Source: CAZGMJ01 sp964526785 (lineage in GTDB: Bacteria; Planctomycetota; Phycisphaerae; Sedimentisphaerales; Anaerobacaceae). Taken from it: DNA of 64,000 nucleotides. The position numbers were made by a program, and so were the translations under genes. Positions 8,825-17,023 of the stretch are shown here, piece after piece. The stretch covers positions 1-64,000 of the forward strand of contig CAZGMJ010000023.1 of the NCBI GenBank assembly GCA_964526785.1, in the 5' to 3' direction. Position 1 is the stretch's first letter, and each line of letters opens with the position of its first letter. Below the pieces are notes generated by a model. The model was given only the letters and a program-made list of their open reading frames with translations. It made no database searches and was not told the origin of the DNA.

Positions 8825-9756
8825 TGTACCCTGCGATGATTAGTCCGAGTCGTGACGTAGCGGTGCGTTTCGATGGCAATCCGTTGATCTCGATCGATGA
8901 TATGCCGCCGGAGTGCAGCGATGTGTGGAATGCCGGGGTGGTGCGGTTCGGGCACGAGCATTTGTTGTTAATTACGGTTGAGACGCTGGAGGGACGCGGA
9001 AGTGTCTATCTGGCGCGCGGCGTCGACGGCTATGATTTTTCGGTTGAACCCCAGCCATTTATTGCGGCGTGTGAGCATGGGCCTTTTGCACGTTATGAGA
9101 CCTTCGGCATTCGCGATCCAAGGATAACTCAGATCGATGGGACGTACTACATTACGTACCTGGCGGAGTCGGAGAACGGCAAGCGTGTCGGCCTGGCTCG
9201 CACGGAAGATTTCGAGCGGGTCGATCAATTGCATCTGATCTCGCAGCCCGACACGAAGAGTGCGGCCTTGTTTCCCCGACGAATCGAGGGACGATATGCG
9301 ATTCTCGAGCGGCCTTCGGACGGGGGCAGCATCTGGATCACGTACAGCGAGGATCTGGTTCACTGGGGCAACTCGACGGTAGCCTTGACGCCGCGCGGCG
9401 GTTGCTGGGATTCGAATCGTGTAGGAGCGGGCGGCCCGCCGATCGAGATCGAGGAGGGCTGGCTGATCGTTTACTACGGGGAGAAGGACACGAGCGCGGG
9501 GCCTTTGATTCGTCTGGGTGCGGCGATTCTGGATCGGGACGATCCGTCGCACGTGCTCGGCCGGTCGAACATTCCGGTTCTTTCGCCGCGAGAGCGGTAC
9601 GAGCGCGTGGGCGACGTGGGAAATCTCGTTTTTTCATGCGGCGCGCTTCTGGAGAATGATGACGAACTGAGGATCTACTACGGAGCGTCCGATAGTTGCG
9701 TGTGCCTGGCGACGTGCTCGCTGCGGGACGTTGTGGGGCTGTGTCTTTCGAGCTAA
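8821..9756 (+). CDS. GH130-type glycoside phosphorylase/hydrolase, first of a pair
   Basis: 311 residues with the five-bladed beta-propeller repeat pattern of GH130: NPLISIDD, GIRDPRITQIDGTYYITY, WITYSEDLVHWG, GAGGPPIEIEEGWLIVYYG and RYERVGDVGN. The expected catalytic aspartate is D99 in IRDPR. GH130 members act on beta-mannosides by phosphorolysis or hydrolysis; the exact linkage and mode cannot be decided here. No signal peptide is visible, so it is probably cytoplasmic. It overlaps the membrane protein gene by 4 bp and is followed 19 bp later by a paralogue. The family call is strong, the substrate unknown. Confidence 0.85.
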   Translation: MMYPAMISPSRDVAVRFDGNPLISIDDMPPECSDVWNAGVVRFGHEHLLLITVETLEGRGSVYLARGVDGYDFSVEPQPFIAACEHGPFARYETFGIRDPRITQIDGTYYITYLAESENGKRVGLARTEDFERVDQLHLISQPDTKSAALFPRRIEGRYAILERPSDGGSIWITYSEDLVHWGNSTVALTPRGGCWDSNRVGAGGPPIEIEEGWLIVYYGEKDTSAGPLIRLGAAILDRDDPSHVLGRSNIPVLSPRERYERVGDVGNLVFSCGALLENDDELRIYYGASDSCVCLATCSLRDVVGLCLSS

Positions 9757-9775
9757 CGACGGGGTGTATAAGGAT

Positions 9776-10750
9776 ATGGTGAAGAAGCAGAATCGAGACC
9801 TGATGCAGCGATGGCATCGCAATCCGATCATCACGTATCGGGACATTCCTTTTCAGTGCAATACGGTATTCAATGGTACGCCGATCAAGTTCGGCGACGA
9901 GTATCTTCTGCTGTTGCGGGTGGAGGGTCAGCAGGGGTCGTCGTTCTTCTGTCTGGCGCGGAGTCGGGACGGCCTGCAGTTCTGCGTGGACGATCAGCCG
10001 TGCATGGTGCCTGCGACGGAGGGACCTTTCAGGGTGTGGGAGGAGAACGGACTGGAAGACCCGCGGGTAACGGAGATCGACGGGCACTATTACATCTTCT
10101 ATACGGTGGTTTCGGGTTACGGGCACCGGATTGCGCTGGCGCGGACGGACGACTTCGAGCATTTCGACCGGTTGGCGGTGGTTTCGGGGCCCGGAAACAA
10201 GGACGGGGTTCTGTTTCCGGAGAAGATCGACGGGGCATACGCGCGGCTGGACCGGCCGATGGGGAACGGGATCGGCTGCGTATGGATTTCGTATTCGCCC
10301 GATCTGATCAACTGGGGACGGAGCGAGTTGGTGTTCTCGCCTCGGCCGCGGTACTGGGATTCGTTTCGGATCGGGGCGTCGGTGCCTCCGATTCGGACCG
10401 AGCATGGATGGCTGGAGATTTACCACGGGTTCAAGATGACTTCGGCCGGGCCGATCTATAAGGCGGGGACGGTGATGCTCGATTTGGCGGAACCGTCGAG
10501 GGTGATCGGGCGGTGTCTGGGGCCGGTGCTGTCGCCGCGGGAAGAATACGAGCGGGTCGGCGACGTGGGCAACGTGGTGTTCGCAAGCGGTGCGATCGTG
10601 GAGGACGATGGCGAGGTCAAGCTCTATTACGGTGCGGCGGATACGTCGATATGCGTCGCGGTGGCGCACATAGACGATCTGATCGAGTCGTGCTTCGAGT
10701 GTCCGGCTGAGCCGAAGATCCAGTATGCCGGGACGCTCTGTCTGAATTAG
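9776..10750 (+). CDS. GH130-type glycoside phosphorylase/hydrolase, second of a pair
   Basis: 324 residues, clearly paralogous to the preceding protein along the whole propeller; compare SPREEYERVGDVGNVVF with the same region upstream. The catalytic motif is GLEDPRVTEIDGHYY with D95, closer to the classical GH130 EDPR than its neighbour. No signal peptide is visible. The start at ATG 9776 has a G-rich stretch (GGGGTG at 9761) about 9 bp upstream; ATG 9803 is an alternative. Tandem duplication followed by divergence is likely, perhaps giving enzymes for two linkages or chain lengths. Confidence 0.87.
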   Translation: MVKKQNRDLMQRWHRNPIITYRDIPFQCNTVFNGTPIKFGDEYLLLLRVEGQQGSSFFCLARSRDGLQFCVDDQPCMVPATEGPFRVWEENGLEDPRVTEIDGHYYIFYTVVSGYGHRIALARTDDFEHFDRLAVVSGPGNKDGVLFPEKIDGAYARLDRPMGNGIGCVWISYSPDLINWGRSELVFSPRPRYWDSFRIGASVPPIRTEHGWLEIYHGFKMTSAGPIYKAGTVMLDLAEPSRVIGRCLGPVLSPREEYERVGDVGNVVFASGAIVEDDGEVKLYYGAADTSICVAVAHIDDLIESCFECPAEPKIQYAGTLCLN

Positions 10751-11223
10751 CGGCGGGTTGCGCGGCGCGACAGTTTGGTGTCCGGCCATATACGGGCGAT
10801 ACAGCGAGAAAATCCCTGCATGTTATGCCGCTTCGCGGGCAGTCGAGGGAGGCGAAAATCTCTTGATGCTGCGGCAGATTCATTCACTTTGAACTGACTT
10901 CTTTTTCCTCGCCAGCGGCAGATTTCAGCGGTATTCTATATGCACGGGAGTTGGATTTCCCGCAGTCGTCGAACTGGCGATTGGGTTGCGATGCAGGAGA
11001 GACTTCGGTTCGAATGTGTGAGAACCGCTACGGATTAGACGAGGGCAACCGGCTTGTGCGTATAGATTCACTGCAGTGAGAGGCTGCGAGAGGGGACTTT
11101 GCGATGGGACGATTGCTGAAGAGGAACGGCTTTGCGGAAGCAAGTGCAGAAAGACGGGCGGGTGTATGCAGGCGAATCGACGGTGCGGTGAGAAAATGAG
11201 ATGGAAAAGGGAACGGTGAGATA
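10751..11223. other. intergenic region, no recognised content
   Basis: This 473-bp stretch holds short antisense frames with atypical composition and no family resemblance. I see no clear promoter, terminator or RNA element. Confidence 0.5.
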
Positions 11224-11595
11224 ATGAGAAGGGTCATCATTATTGGTCTGATCGTTGTATATGCGGGCGGTACAGAATCGGCGACGGGGGCAATGACGCG
11301 CGGCCAGGCGGAGAAGCTGGTTGCTGCGGTTTGGAAGGAAGCGCCTGAGAGTATTGATATTACGTACTACGCGACGATGAAGGTTGCGGCGAAAGACCGG
11401 GACGCGATACGGCGAAGCTATGAGGAAGCACACGAGCAGATGTATGGGCCGAAGGAGGAACTGAACGCTTATATGCTCAAGCGGCGGGAGCAGTTTGTGC
11501 GGATGAACGTCGAGCGGTTTGTTGTTCAGCAGCAGAGCGGGCGGAGGTCAAAAGTCGGAAACGGGCTGTGGCGATTGGCGGTGGAACAGGCTTGA
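11224..11595 (+). CDS. short secreted hypothetical protein, possibly truncated
   Basis: 123 residues with a hydrophobic N-terminal segment (VIIIGLIVVYAGG) resembling a signal peptide, then a helical charged region (AKDRDAIRRSYEEAHEQMYG, REQFVRMNVERF). No family recognised. The helical region stops abruptly at a TGA in a section rich in Arg and Gln, and the 215 bp to the next gene hold no typical gene. It may therefore be the N-terminal piece of a longer exported protein cut by a stop or frameshift. A TGAGATA stretch just before the start offers only a weak ribosome-binding site. Confidence 0.5.
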   Translation: MRRVIIIGLIVVYAGGTESATGAMTRGQAEKLVAAVWKEAPESIDITYYATMKVAAKDRDAIRRSYEEAHEQMYGPKEELNAYMLKRREQFVRMNVERFVVQQQSGRRSKVGNGLWRLAVEQA

Positions 11596-11810
11596 AGATT
11601 CTTGAATCCGCAATGGAGAACTCGCATCAGCCAGAGAGTTCGATACATTTGGCGGCGCGGTTGCATCAACGGGTAGCGGCGTCACGGGGTGATTAAGTCG
11701 CGGGGGTATGCGGTCGATATGCACCTTGAGAAGGATTGTCCGTTCGAGACGGGCCAAACGGATTGGATTTGACCTTCTTGGTTTGTTGCACTCTACAGGA
11801 GGAGTGGTCT

Positions 11811-12641
11811 GTGACCCGTGGTGTATCCCCGATAAAGGTATCGAATACGTGCGATAGTTCATCCTGCGGCGAGCGAGTGGAAGCGCGACTGCGTATTTGC
11901 GGCGAGGAGGTGTGCATATCGGCTCAGATTGATGGCCGTCGCGGGCGGTTATCGGACATTTTACCTGTTGCGCGGGCGGCGGCCGAGGCTGTGGGGGAGG
12001 TGGTCGATCGCGAGGTGCAGCGGTCGGGCGAGAACGTAACCTGCCGCAAGGGGTGCTCGGGTTGCTGCAGCTATCTTGTGCCGTTATCGGTACCGGGCGT
12101 GTTTCGTTTGCGAGAAGAGGTGTTTGCGATGGAGGCGGGGCAGCGCGAGTCGGCATTGCGATGGAGTGCGACGGCGGGACAAGCGATTCTGGAGCGATTG
12201 CCAGACGACGGCGTTAGCGAGTCTCTATCGGAGGCGAACAACGAGACGGTGGGACGTGCAATCAGCCAGTGGTATGCGGAATTCGGGTTGGTGTGTCCGT
12301 TTCTGAAGCAGGATGTGTGCACATGTTATGATTTGCGGCCGATTGCGTGCCGGGAGCATCTGGTGACGAGTCCTGCGGCGTGGTGTGCGGGGGGGGCGGA
12401 AGCGGATCCGGAAGTGGCTGTGATGCCCGTGAGTGTGCTGGAGGTGCTGGCGGACTGGGCGGCGGAGATGGAGGGGATGGAGATGGAGTCAATCATGCTG
12501 CCCTTTGCACTGGCGTGGGCGGAGGACAATATCGAGCGCAGGGAGCGGACGTGGCCGGCGCGGGAGATGGTGGAGCGGTTCTTTGGGATGCTGGTGGCGG
12601 CAAGCGAGTTGAAGGTCGAGCCGCAAGCGGCCCGCGTTTAG
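11811..12641 (+). CDS. YkgJ-type cysteine-cluster protein
   Basis: 276 residues. The hallmark is an N-terminal cluster CRKGCSGCCSYLVPLS followed by a second group CPFLKQDVCTCYDLRPIACREH. This is the YkgJ/Fliy-type zinc or iron-sulfur cluster family pattern of eight or so cysteines, and the biochemical role of the family is unclear. The start is taken as GTG at 11811 because AGGAGGAG (11797-11804) lies 6 bp upstream; an in-frame TTG 75 bp earlier has no comparable site. The C-terminal third (about 190-276) is helical and acidic. It is a single gene, with a zinc-ribbon gene convergent downstream. Confidence 0.8.
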   Translation: MTRGVSPIKVSNTCDSSSCGERVEARLRICGEEVCISAQIDGRRGRLSDILPVARAAAEAVGEVVDREVQRSGENVTCRKGCSGCCSYLVPLSVPGVFRLREEVFAMEAGQRESALRWSATAGQAILERLPDDGVSESLSEANNETVGRAISQWYAEFGLVCPFLKQDVCTCYDLRPIACREHLVTSPAAWCAGGAEADPEVAVMPVSVLEVLADWAAEMEGMEMESIMLPFALAWAEDNIERRERTWPAREMVERFFGMLVAASELKVEPQAARV

Positions 12642-12677
12642 TCGGCGCAGGGTCGAGGCAGACCGGCAGGGAGCCAT

Positions 12678-12878
12678 TTAGCCGTAGATGCGGCCGTTTT
12701 CATCGACGTAGATTGTGCCTTTGGCCTGTTGCAGGACCTGCGTGGCCCTGGCGAGATCTTCCATTTTCGGGACTTTGAGCAGGCGATTGCAGCGCGGGCA
12801 GCGCACACGTCTGTCTGCGGCATTCGCATCGAGCGAAACCTGGGCGGCACACTTCGGACATTTCACGATCATCTGCAT
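12678..12878 (-). CDS. small zinc-ribbon protein
   Basis: 66 residues. The N-terminal half is a zinc ribbon with two CxxC knuckles (VKCPKCAAQ and VRCPRCNRLL) spaced as in MJ0042-type zinc fingers. The C-terminal half is a short helix followed by TIYVDENGRIYG. Such small ribbons are common in planctomycetes and are usually unassigned; nucleic-acid or protein binding is the family expectation. It converges with the YkgJ-like gene. Confidence 0.78.
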   Translation of the reverse strand: MQMIVKCPKCAAQVSLDANAADRRVRCPRCNRLLKVPKMEDLARATQVLQQAKGTIYVDENGRIYG

Positions 12879-13359
12879 TGCAACGGCACCTCTGTAAGCA
12901 TCAGATCACCTGCCTGAGATTGGTCCATATTACATCAGATACAGGCGCGATCGCAGCAAAAAAAATGTGCGGCTTGGTTCCGATAATATCATGCGCCGTG
13001 TTTTTCGGATCGCGGATGCGAGCGAGCGGGCGACCGGTCAAGGCCGGTGACATTTGATCGGCCGGCGGTAATTGCGTATCATAGAGTCATGGTGAGGTGC
13101 GATCCATCGGTCAAGAGGGTGTCATGCAGAGTCGTGAAATCTGCCCGTTTTGATGCGCGCGTTGTGCGTGCGGACGATGCGGTGTCCGGGGCGGATGCGT
13201 GGCAGTTTCGATCTGTGCCGCACGCGGCGGGGGGGCGTTCGAGTGAGCCTGAGCTTATTCTGTACTCGATGTCAGCGAAGGGTCTGCGGGTGGTGTCGTA
13301 CACGCAGCAAGCGGGCGTGAATATGGACTGCATGGCGTGATTCTGCCGATTTCATTTCT
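12879..13359. other. intergenic region with one doubtful frame
   Basis: This 481-bp stretch holds a 97-codon GTG-initiated plus-strand frame (13047-13340) and an overlapping minus-strand frame. Neither resembles a known family, and the plus frame has only a poorly placed AAGG before its start. I do not call either as a gene. Confidence 0.45.
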
Positions 13360-13830
13360 TTAGACCAGGTCTTTGAGGTAATGGCGGAGATAGTATCTGC
13401 ACTGGGTTACTATTATTGCGCTGACCATGGTGGTGAGGAAGGCGTCGAAGGTGACCTCGTGGATGGCGACTGCGAGAGCGGTTCCGGCGGCGGGTGGATG
13501 TTCGAAGTCGAGAGCGACCATCAGGAAGCAGGCCAGTCCGACAACGAACGGATACTCGATAGCGGGGTCGAGCGGGACAAGGAAGAAGAGGGCACCCGAG
13601 AGGACGCCGACGAGATGGCCGCCGATGACATTGGGGGTCTGGGCGGCGACGCTTTTGGGCATTGCGAAAACGACGAAACATGTGGATCCGATGGCGCTGA
13701 TGAGCACCATCTTCTCTTTGCCGAGAACGAGGACGATCAGGGCGACTGCGAAGACGGCCAGCAGGCTCTGGAGCAGATAGTACTTCCAGAGTTGCCTGAA
13801 TTTACCCGATATGGTCTGCCAGTATCCCAT
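13360..13830 (-). CDS. HPP family integral membrane protein
   Basis: 156 residues with four to five hydrophobic helices (LLQSLLAVFAVALIVLVLG, GALFFLVPL, FVVGLACFLMVALDF and a C-terminal one). The family-naming motif appears as EHPPAAGTALA at about 110-120. HPP proteins are inner-membrane proteins; some plant and cyanobacterial members have been linked to nitrite transport, but the bacterial role is largely unassigned. The length matches the single-domain members. It lies 48 bp beyond the terminator of the flagellar operon and is probably transcribed separately. Confidence 0.78.
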   Translation of the reverse strand: MGYWQTISGKFRQLWKYYLLQSLLAVFAVALIVLVLGKEKMVLISAIGSTCFVVFAMPKSVAAQTPNVIGGHLVGVLSGALFFLVPLDPAIEYPFVVGLACFLMVALDFEHPPAAGTALAVAIHEVTFDAFLTTMVSAIIVTQCRYYLRHYLKDLV

Positions 13831-13878
13831 GTTGCTTGATTGGCGTCTATTGTAGGGGCCGGCAGAGGCAATTAAAGC

Positions 13879-13938
13879 AAAAAAAAACGGCGAGGTGGGG
13901 ATAGCTGGTGGGGGCCAGACTTCGTCAAATCCTCGCCG
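13879..13938 (-). terminator. intrinsic terminator of the fliL-fliA-flgM operon
   Basis: On the minus strand an 8-bp perfect stem (CGGCGAGG at 13938-13931 pairing with CCTCGCCG at 13895-13888) encloses a 35-nt loop and is followed at once by nine T residues (13887-13879). The loop contains a second hairpin (CTGG/CCAG). It lies about 80 bp after the FlgM-like gene in the right orientation to end that transcript. The long structured loop also allows a stable 3' RNA. Confidence 0.8.
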
Positions 13939-14020
13939 AGTATCAATTCCTTTTGTTTTTCAGCAATCGTGACCGTCCGTGGTCTGCTGTTTTGCTCATG
14001 TAGGGGTGGTTTGTATGCTC

Positions 14021-14323
14021 CTAAATGCCCAAATCGATTATGTTCTTTGCTGCGGCGAGGAAGTTCTCCGGCTTTTCGAGTTCTCCTGAGAGCATCAACT
14101 CCTTCGCTCTCTCGATCGTAGCGGGATCCGATTCAGGGACCTGGGCGGCTTTGGCCATGAGTGCGGCGAAATCCACGTTAAGAGTGGCGTCGGCCTGAAT
14201 CTCCGGCGGCAGTTTTGCCGAGTCGGTTTGCCTGGCGGCGGATTGCTCGACCATGTCGCGAATCTGGTTTGTGCCTATCTTGTCTATCATAGTGCTATGC
14301 CATGAAAGTTCTGTTGCTTTCAT
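14021..14323 (-). CDS. flgM: FlgM-like anti-sigma-28 factor
   Basis: 100 residues, hydrophilic, with a disordered N-terminal half and a helical C-terminal half (DFAALMAKAAQ, ATIERAKELMLSGELEKPENFLAAAKNIIDLGI), the layout expected of FlgM. FlgM binds sigma-28 (FliA) until hook completion and is then exported. The call rests on this pattern plus co-location with fliA in what looks like one operon; sequence identity to enteric FlgM is low. The start could also be the ATG at 14290. It is the last gene before the terminator. Confidence 0.6.
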   Translation of the reverse strand: MKATELSWHSTMIDKIGTNQIRDMVEQSAARQTDSAKLPPEIQADATLNVDFAALMAKAAQVPESDPATIERAKELMLSGELEKPENFLAAAKNIIDLGI

Positions 14324-14431
14324 AGTTCTTTTCGCACGAATTGAGGATTACTTTATAGTGATATGAGAAAATCCCGTTTTTTTCTAAAGTTCGTGCGCGC
14401 TGTTGCCGAGAGATGGCGGTCTAACCAGCTT

Positions 14432-15097
14432 CTATTGCTGTGATTGCAGGGTTTCGGCGATTTCATAGGCCACGAATTTCACAAATCGGAGCGAACTGAC
14501 GGAGACCAGTTGTTCTCGCAGTCCGGCGGTGCTGGAGCGCATTTGCGCGTTGTAATAGCTGGTTATCCGGTGTTCTGTGGCTTTATCGGTCGTATCCCAT
14601 ATCTGGTCGAGTGCCCAGAGCAATTGCCCATCGGCGAGATCGAGCAGGCGGAGTTCGAGGCCGATGCTCATATGGGGGTACGGTTGATATGTGGTAACGG
14701 TTCCGACGAGGATGGCGTTGCAGCCAAGTTCCTGGCGCATGCTGGCGAGTTGCTCGAGGGAGTAGGGCGGGCCGGCAGCGAGTTGCAGACGCCTGTACGC
14801 CGGGTCGTTTTGGCGGACGATGGAGATGCCGAAGAGTTGCCGTTTTTGAACGGACTGGAAGAGCGCCTCGGTCATTTCGGTCGAGATCTGCGGGTACATC
14901 GAGTCGTTGTCGAGTTCGACGACGGCAACCCGGCCGGCGGCCGTGAGGTCTTTGTGGGGATTGAGATAGTAGTATTCGGCCGCGGCTGGTCCGCCCCGGT
15001 TTGCAGAGCATCCGGCGAAGTTTAGGATTACGGCTGCCGTGAGGACGAGTACGGCGAGGCGAGCAGATGTGAGCCGGGGCGTATAGACGTTAGCCAT
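14432..15097 (-). CDS. outer-membrane-type lipoprotein, CsgG/LpoB/FlgO-like
   Basis: 221 residues with a hydrophobic signal segment and lipobox NFAGC at about residue 30. The mature part (VAVVELDNDSMYPQISTEMTEALFQSVQKRQ, then ELGCNAILVGTVTTYQPYPHMSIGLELRLLDLADGQLLWALD) has the layout of CsgG/LpoB/FlgO/TolB-N proteins: a conserved strand, a helix named for low-number partners, and a repeated strand-turn pattern. FlgO-type lipoproteins are outer-membrane flagellar factors in Vibrio. The gene overlaps the preceding lipoprotein gene by 8 bp. A flagellar basal-body role is inferred from the operon. Confidence 0.65.
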   Translation of the reverse strand: MANVYTPRLTSARLAVLVLTAAVILNFAGCSANRGGPAAAEYYYLNPHKDLTAAGRVAVVELDNDSMYPQISTEMTEALFQSVQKRQLFGISIVRQNDPAYRRLQLAAGPPYSLEQLASMRQELGCNAILVGTVTTYQPYPHMSIGLELRLLDLADGQLLWALDQIWDTTDKATEHRITSYYNAQMRSSTAGLREQLVSVSSLRFVKFVAYEIAETLQSQQ

Positions 15098-15695
15098 TGG
15101 TGTTGTCCTCGTCTTGTGTCGGGCCTGCGGGATCAGCGGAGGTGGCCTGGGCCGGGGTGTTCGGGGCGATTGCCTCGGCGCTATCGGGCTGGTCTTCGAT
15201 TTCGCCTCCGAGAACTCGGAGTATCTTCAACAGGGCTTCGAGTTGAGCCTGGTCGGCCTGTCGTATCTCGTCACGAAAGCCGAGCACATTGGTCTTCCAG
15301 TTGTTCAATTCGATTCGCATTTCGATTAGCAGGTCGTTCGCTTCGGTTAATTCCTTCTGGGTTTGAGTTAATTGGGTCTCGCACGGGCCGACGCGTTCCT
15401 TAAGGCTTGTATTCTCGGCCATCAGACGCTGGTTTTCCTGGCGAAGCTTGTCGAGATCTTCGAGCAGCGCGCTGTATTTCTTGGACAGTTCGATAGCGGA
15501 CTCGACGGCGCTGGGGCCTTGTGCGGCGGTCTCCTCAAATCGCGATTTGGAGACGTCCTTTCTGGTCAGGACGGTTGGTTGCGGTTTAGAATCGAACGGG
15601 TTTTCGATTTTTGTCTGGGCTTCCTGACAGCCGAGCAGCAGCGACGCGAGAAGGCAGGCCACTGCGGCATATCTGAGACTGACGTTCTTCTTCAT
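15090..15695 (-). CDS. coiled-coil lipoprotein of the flagellar operon
   Basis: 201 residues. The signal peptide ends in a lipobox LLLGC at about residue 23. Residues about 65-160 are a long coiled coil (SKKYSALLEDLDKLRQENQRL, NTSLKERVGPCETQLTQTQKE), and the C-terminus is a Pro/Ala/Asp-rich unstructured tail. No family recognised. Its stop region overlaps the next lipoprotein gene by 8 bp, so the two are likely made together and may form a complex in the periplasm or at the outer membrane. Confidence 0.7.
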   Translation of the reverse strand: MKKNVSLRYAAVACLLASLLLGCQEAQTKIENPFDSKPQPTVLTRKDVSKSRFEETAAQGPSAVESAIELSKKYSALLEDLDKLRQENQRLMAENTSLKERVGPCETQLTQTQKELTEANDLLIEMRIELNNWKTNVLGFRDEIRQADQAQLEALLKILRVLGGEIEDQPDSAEAIAPNTPAQATSADPAGPTQDEDNTNG

Positions 15696-15740
15696 TTGTA
15701 CTGGCTCCCAATAAGTTGTGTTATCCGTTGCCGAGTATGC

Positions 15741-15962
15741 TCAGGCATATTCGCATTTTATGTATGATTTTCTTCCACACGAGCAGGTGACTTCGAGGAC
15801 CGCACAGGATTGCTGCTTTTCGGCAATACGAACCTGCGGAGCGGTTACGGGCGGCGCCTGCGCGGACGGGGCGTTTGCGGGCGTCGATCCAACGGGCAGG
15901 GCGCACACGCCGTCATTACAGGTTTCATCGCGTCTGATCACTGTTGCTGCTTCGACATCCAT
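15741..15962 (-). CDS. small Cys-rich hypothetical protein
   Basis: 73 residues with six cysteines, ending in CSCGRKSYIKCEYA. The ATG at 15962 is supported by AGGA seven bases upstream, which argues for a real gene despite its size. The middle is Ala/Pro/Gln-rich. The C-terminal CxC plus a third Cys could bind metal. It sits between a small hydrophilic protein gene and the two lipoprotein genes, in the same orientation as fliA. No function can be assigned. Confidence 0.55.
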   Translation of the reverse strand: MDVEAATVIRRDETCNDGVCALPVGSTPANAPSAQAPPVTAPQVRIAEKQQSCAVLEVTCSCGRKSYIKCEYA

Positions 15963-16002
15963 AGTCAATTCCTGTCCGGCAAGTATTCACGAAGTCTTAT
16001 CG

Positions 16003-16230
16003 TCAGGCGCAGTAGTCGATCGAATGATCGTCATCCGGCGTGGAGGACTGCAGGTCGGGATTCTGCTCCGGCATCTGGTCTTCCTGCGGCACGTCATCTT
16101 CGTCCCGGCCTTGTCTGCGACGATCATCGGGCTTTCGTTTGCCATCCTGATTGTGCTGGACGGGTTTGAGGCCTGTTACGTTCTGCAGGTTCTCAACGGG
16201 TTTGATGATGTTGTAATCGTCACTTGGCAT
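16003..16230 (-). CDS. small hydrophilic protein downstream of fliA
   Basis: 75 residues, beginning MPSDDYNIIKPVENLQNVTGL and then strongly charged (RRQGRDEDDVPQEDQ) and probably disordered. The ATG has a strong site (GGGGAG 8 bp upstream), and the start overlaps the end of fliA by 11 bp, so coupling is likely. The opening motif resembles small proteins I associate with fliA in other deep-branching flagellated bacteria, but I cannot confirm this. A regulator or chaperone for FliA would fit the context; this is conjecture. Confidence 0.6.
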   Translation of the reverse strand: MPSDDYNIIKPVENLQNVTGLKPVQHNQDGKRKPDDRRRQGRDEDDVPQEDQMPEQNPDLQSSTPDDDHSIDYCA

Positions 16231-17023
16231 CGCTCTGGCTCCCCATTCTGGCAGACAAGTGCATTAGCGCACTTGCATGCAATTGGCTGACACGGGGTTC
16301 GGTAATATCAAATATTTCGGCTATCTCTTTCATCGTGAGCTGCTGTTGATAATAGAGCAGAATGATCTGCCGTTGGCGCTGGTTCAACTGGCTGATGGCC
16401 TCGGCGAGTCTTTCGATCATTTCGCTTTTTTCGAGGTGGTCGTGAGGATTCGTGGCATCGCCGGCAGGCAGCAGGTTTCCCAGGGGGAGGGTATCGTCGC
16501 CGGGCTGGTCGATGGAGACGAAGTGTTTTGCGCGGGCGCTTTCATAGACGGTGTAGAGTCGCTCGATCGATATACCGAGTTTCTCGGCGAGTGCTTCATC
16601 GGTGGGCGGCGCACCGGTTTGCTCGGCCATCTCCAGGCTTGCCTGTGCGGCCCGGCGAATCTGCTTGTCCACGCCGGCCGGTACGAACGACCATCTGCGC
16701 AGTTCATCGAGCACGGCGCCTCGTATTCGGATGTATGCGTAGGTCTTGAATTCCGCCTGGTGCGACGGATCGTAATCACGTGCGGCCTTGACAAGGCCTA
16801 CGGTGCCGGCGGAGATCAAATCATCGTACGAGAGAGGAGGCCGGCAATAGGTCACAACGCGCTGCACAATCCTCGGCACCATGGGCAGAAGCTCGGTGAT
16901 CTGCGCATTATCGACGGGCGAATGCCTTTGATCCGCATAGGCCCGCCTGGCTGCGGTCTGCCTGTGCGTATCGCATTGCTCAACGAGATTGCAGGGTGCT
17001 GTGTTATTGTTCCGCGTCGTCAC
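16220..17023 (-). CDS. fliA: RNA polymerase sigma-28 factor FliA
   Basis: 267 residues of the FliA/WhiG family. Region 2 begins around LLPMVPRIVQRVV with YDDLISAGTVGLVKAARDYDPSHQAEFKTYAYIRIRGAVLDELR. Region 3 follows (QASLEMAEQTGAPPTDEALAEKLGIS), then region 4 with the helix-turn-helix LTMKEIAEIFDITEPRVSQLHA. FliA directs transcription of late flagellar and chemotaxis genes. The gene start overlaps the upstream small membrane protein gene by 20 bp and its end overlaps the next gene by 11 bp, a tightly packed operon with flhA and fliN. A FlgM-like anti-sigma gene closes the operon. Confidence 0.93.
   Translation of the reverse strand: MTTRNNNTAPCNLVEQCDTHRQTAARRAYADQRHSPVDNAQITELLPMVPRIVQRVVTYCRPPLSYDDLISAGTVGLVKAARDYDPSHQAEFKTYAYIRIRGAVLDELRRWSFVPAGVDKQIRRAAQASLEMAEQTGAPPTDEALAEKLGISIERLYTVYESARAKHFVSIDQPGDDTLPLGNLLPAGDATNPHDHLEKSEMIERLAEAISQLNQRQRQIILLYYQQQLTMKEIAEIFDITEPRVSQLHASALMHLSARMGSQSDAK

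Noticed and set aside
9338..10789. 483-codon minus-strand frame opposite the GH130 pair
   Set aside because: Crosses two genes, Arg/Pro-rich, no recognisable motif.
12960..12986. sigma-28-like AAAA-N15-TCCGATAA
   Set aside because: Imperfect in both elements and no supported gene lies downstream on that strand.
13047..13340. 97-codon plus-strand frame
   Set aside because: GTG start with a poorly placed AAGG, an antisense frame of similar length, and no resemblance to known proteins.
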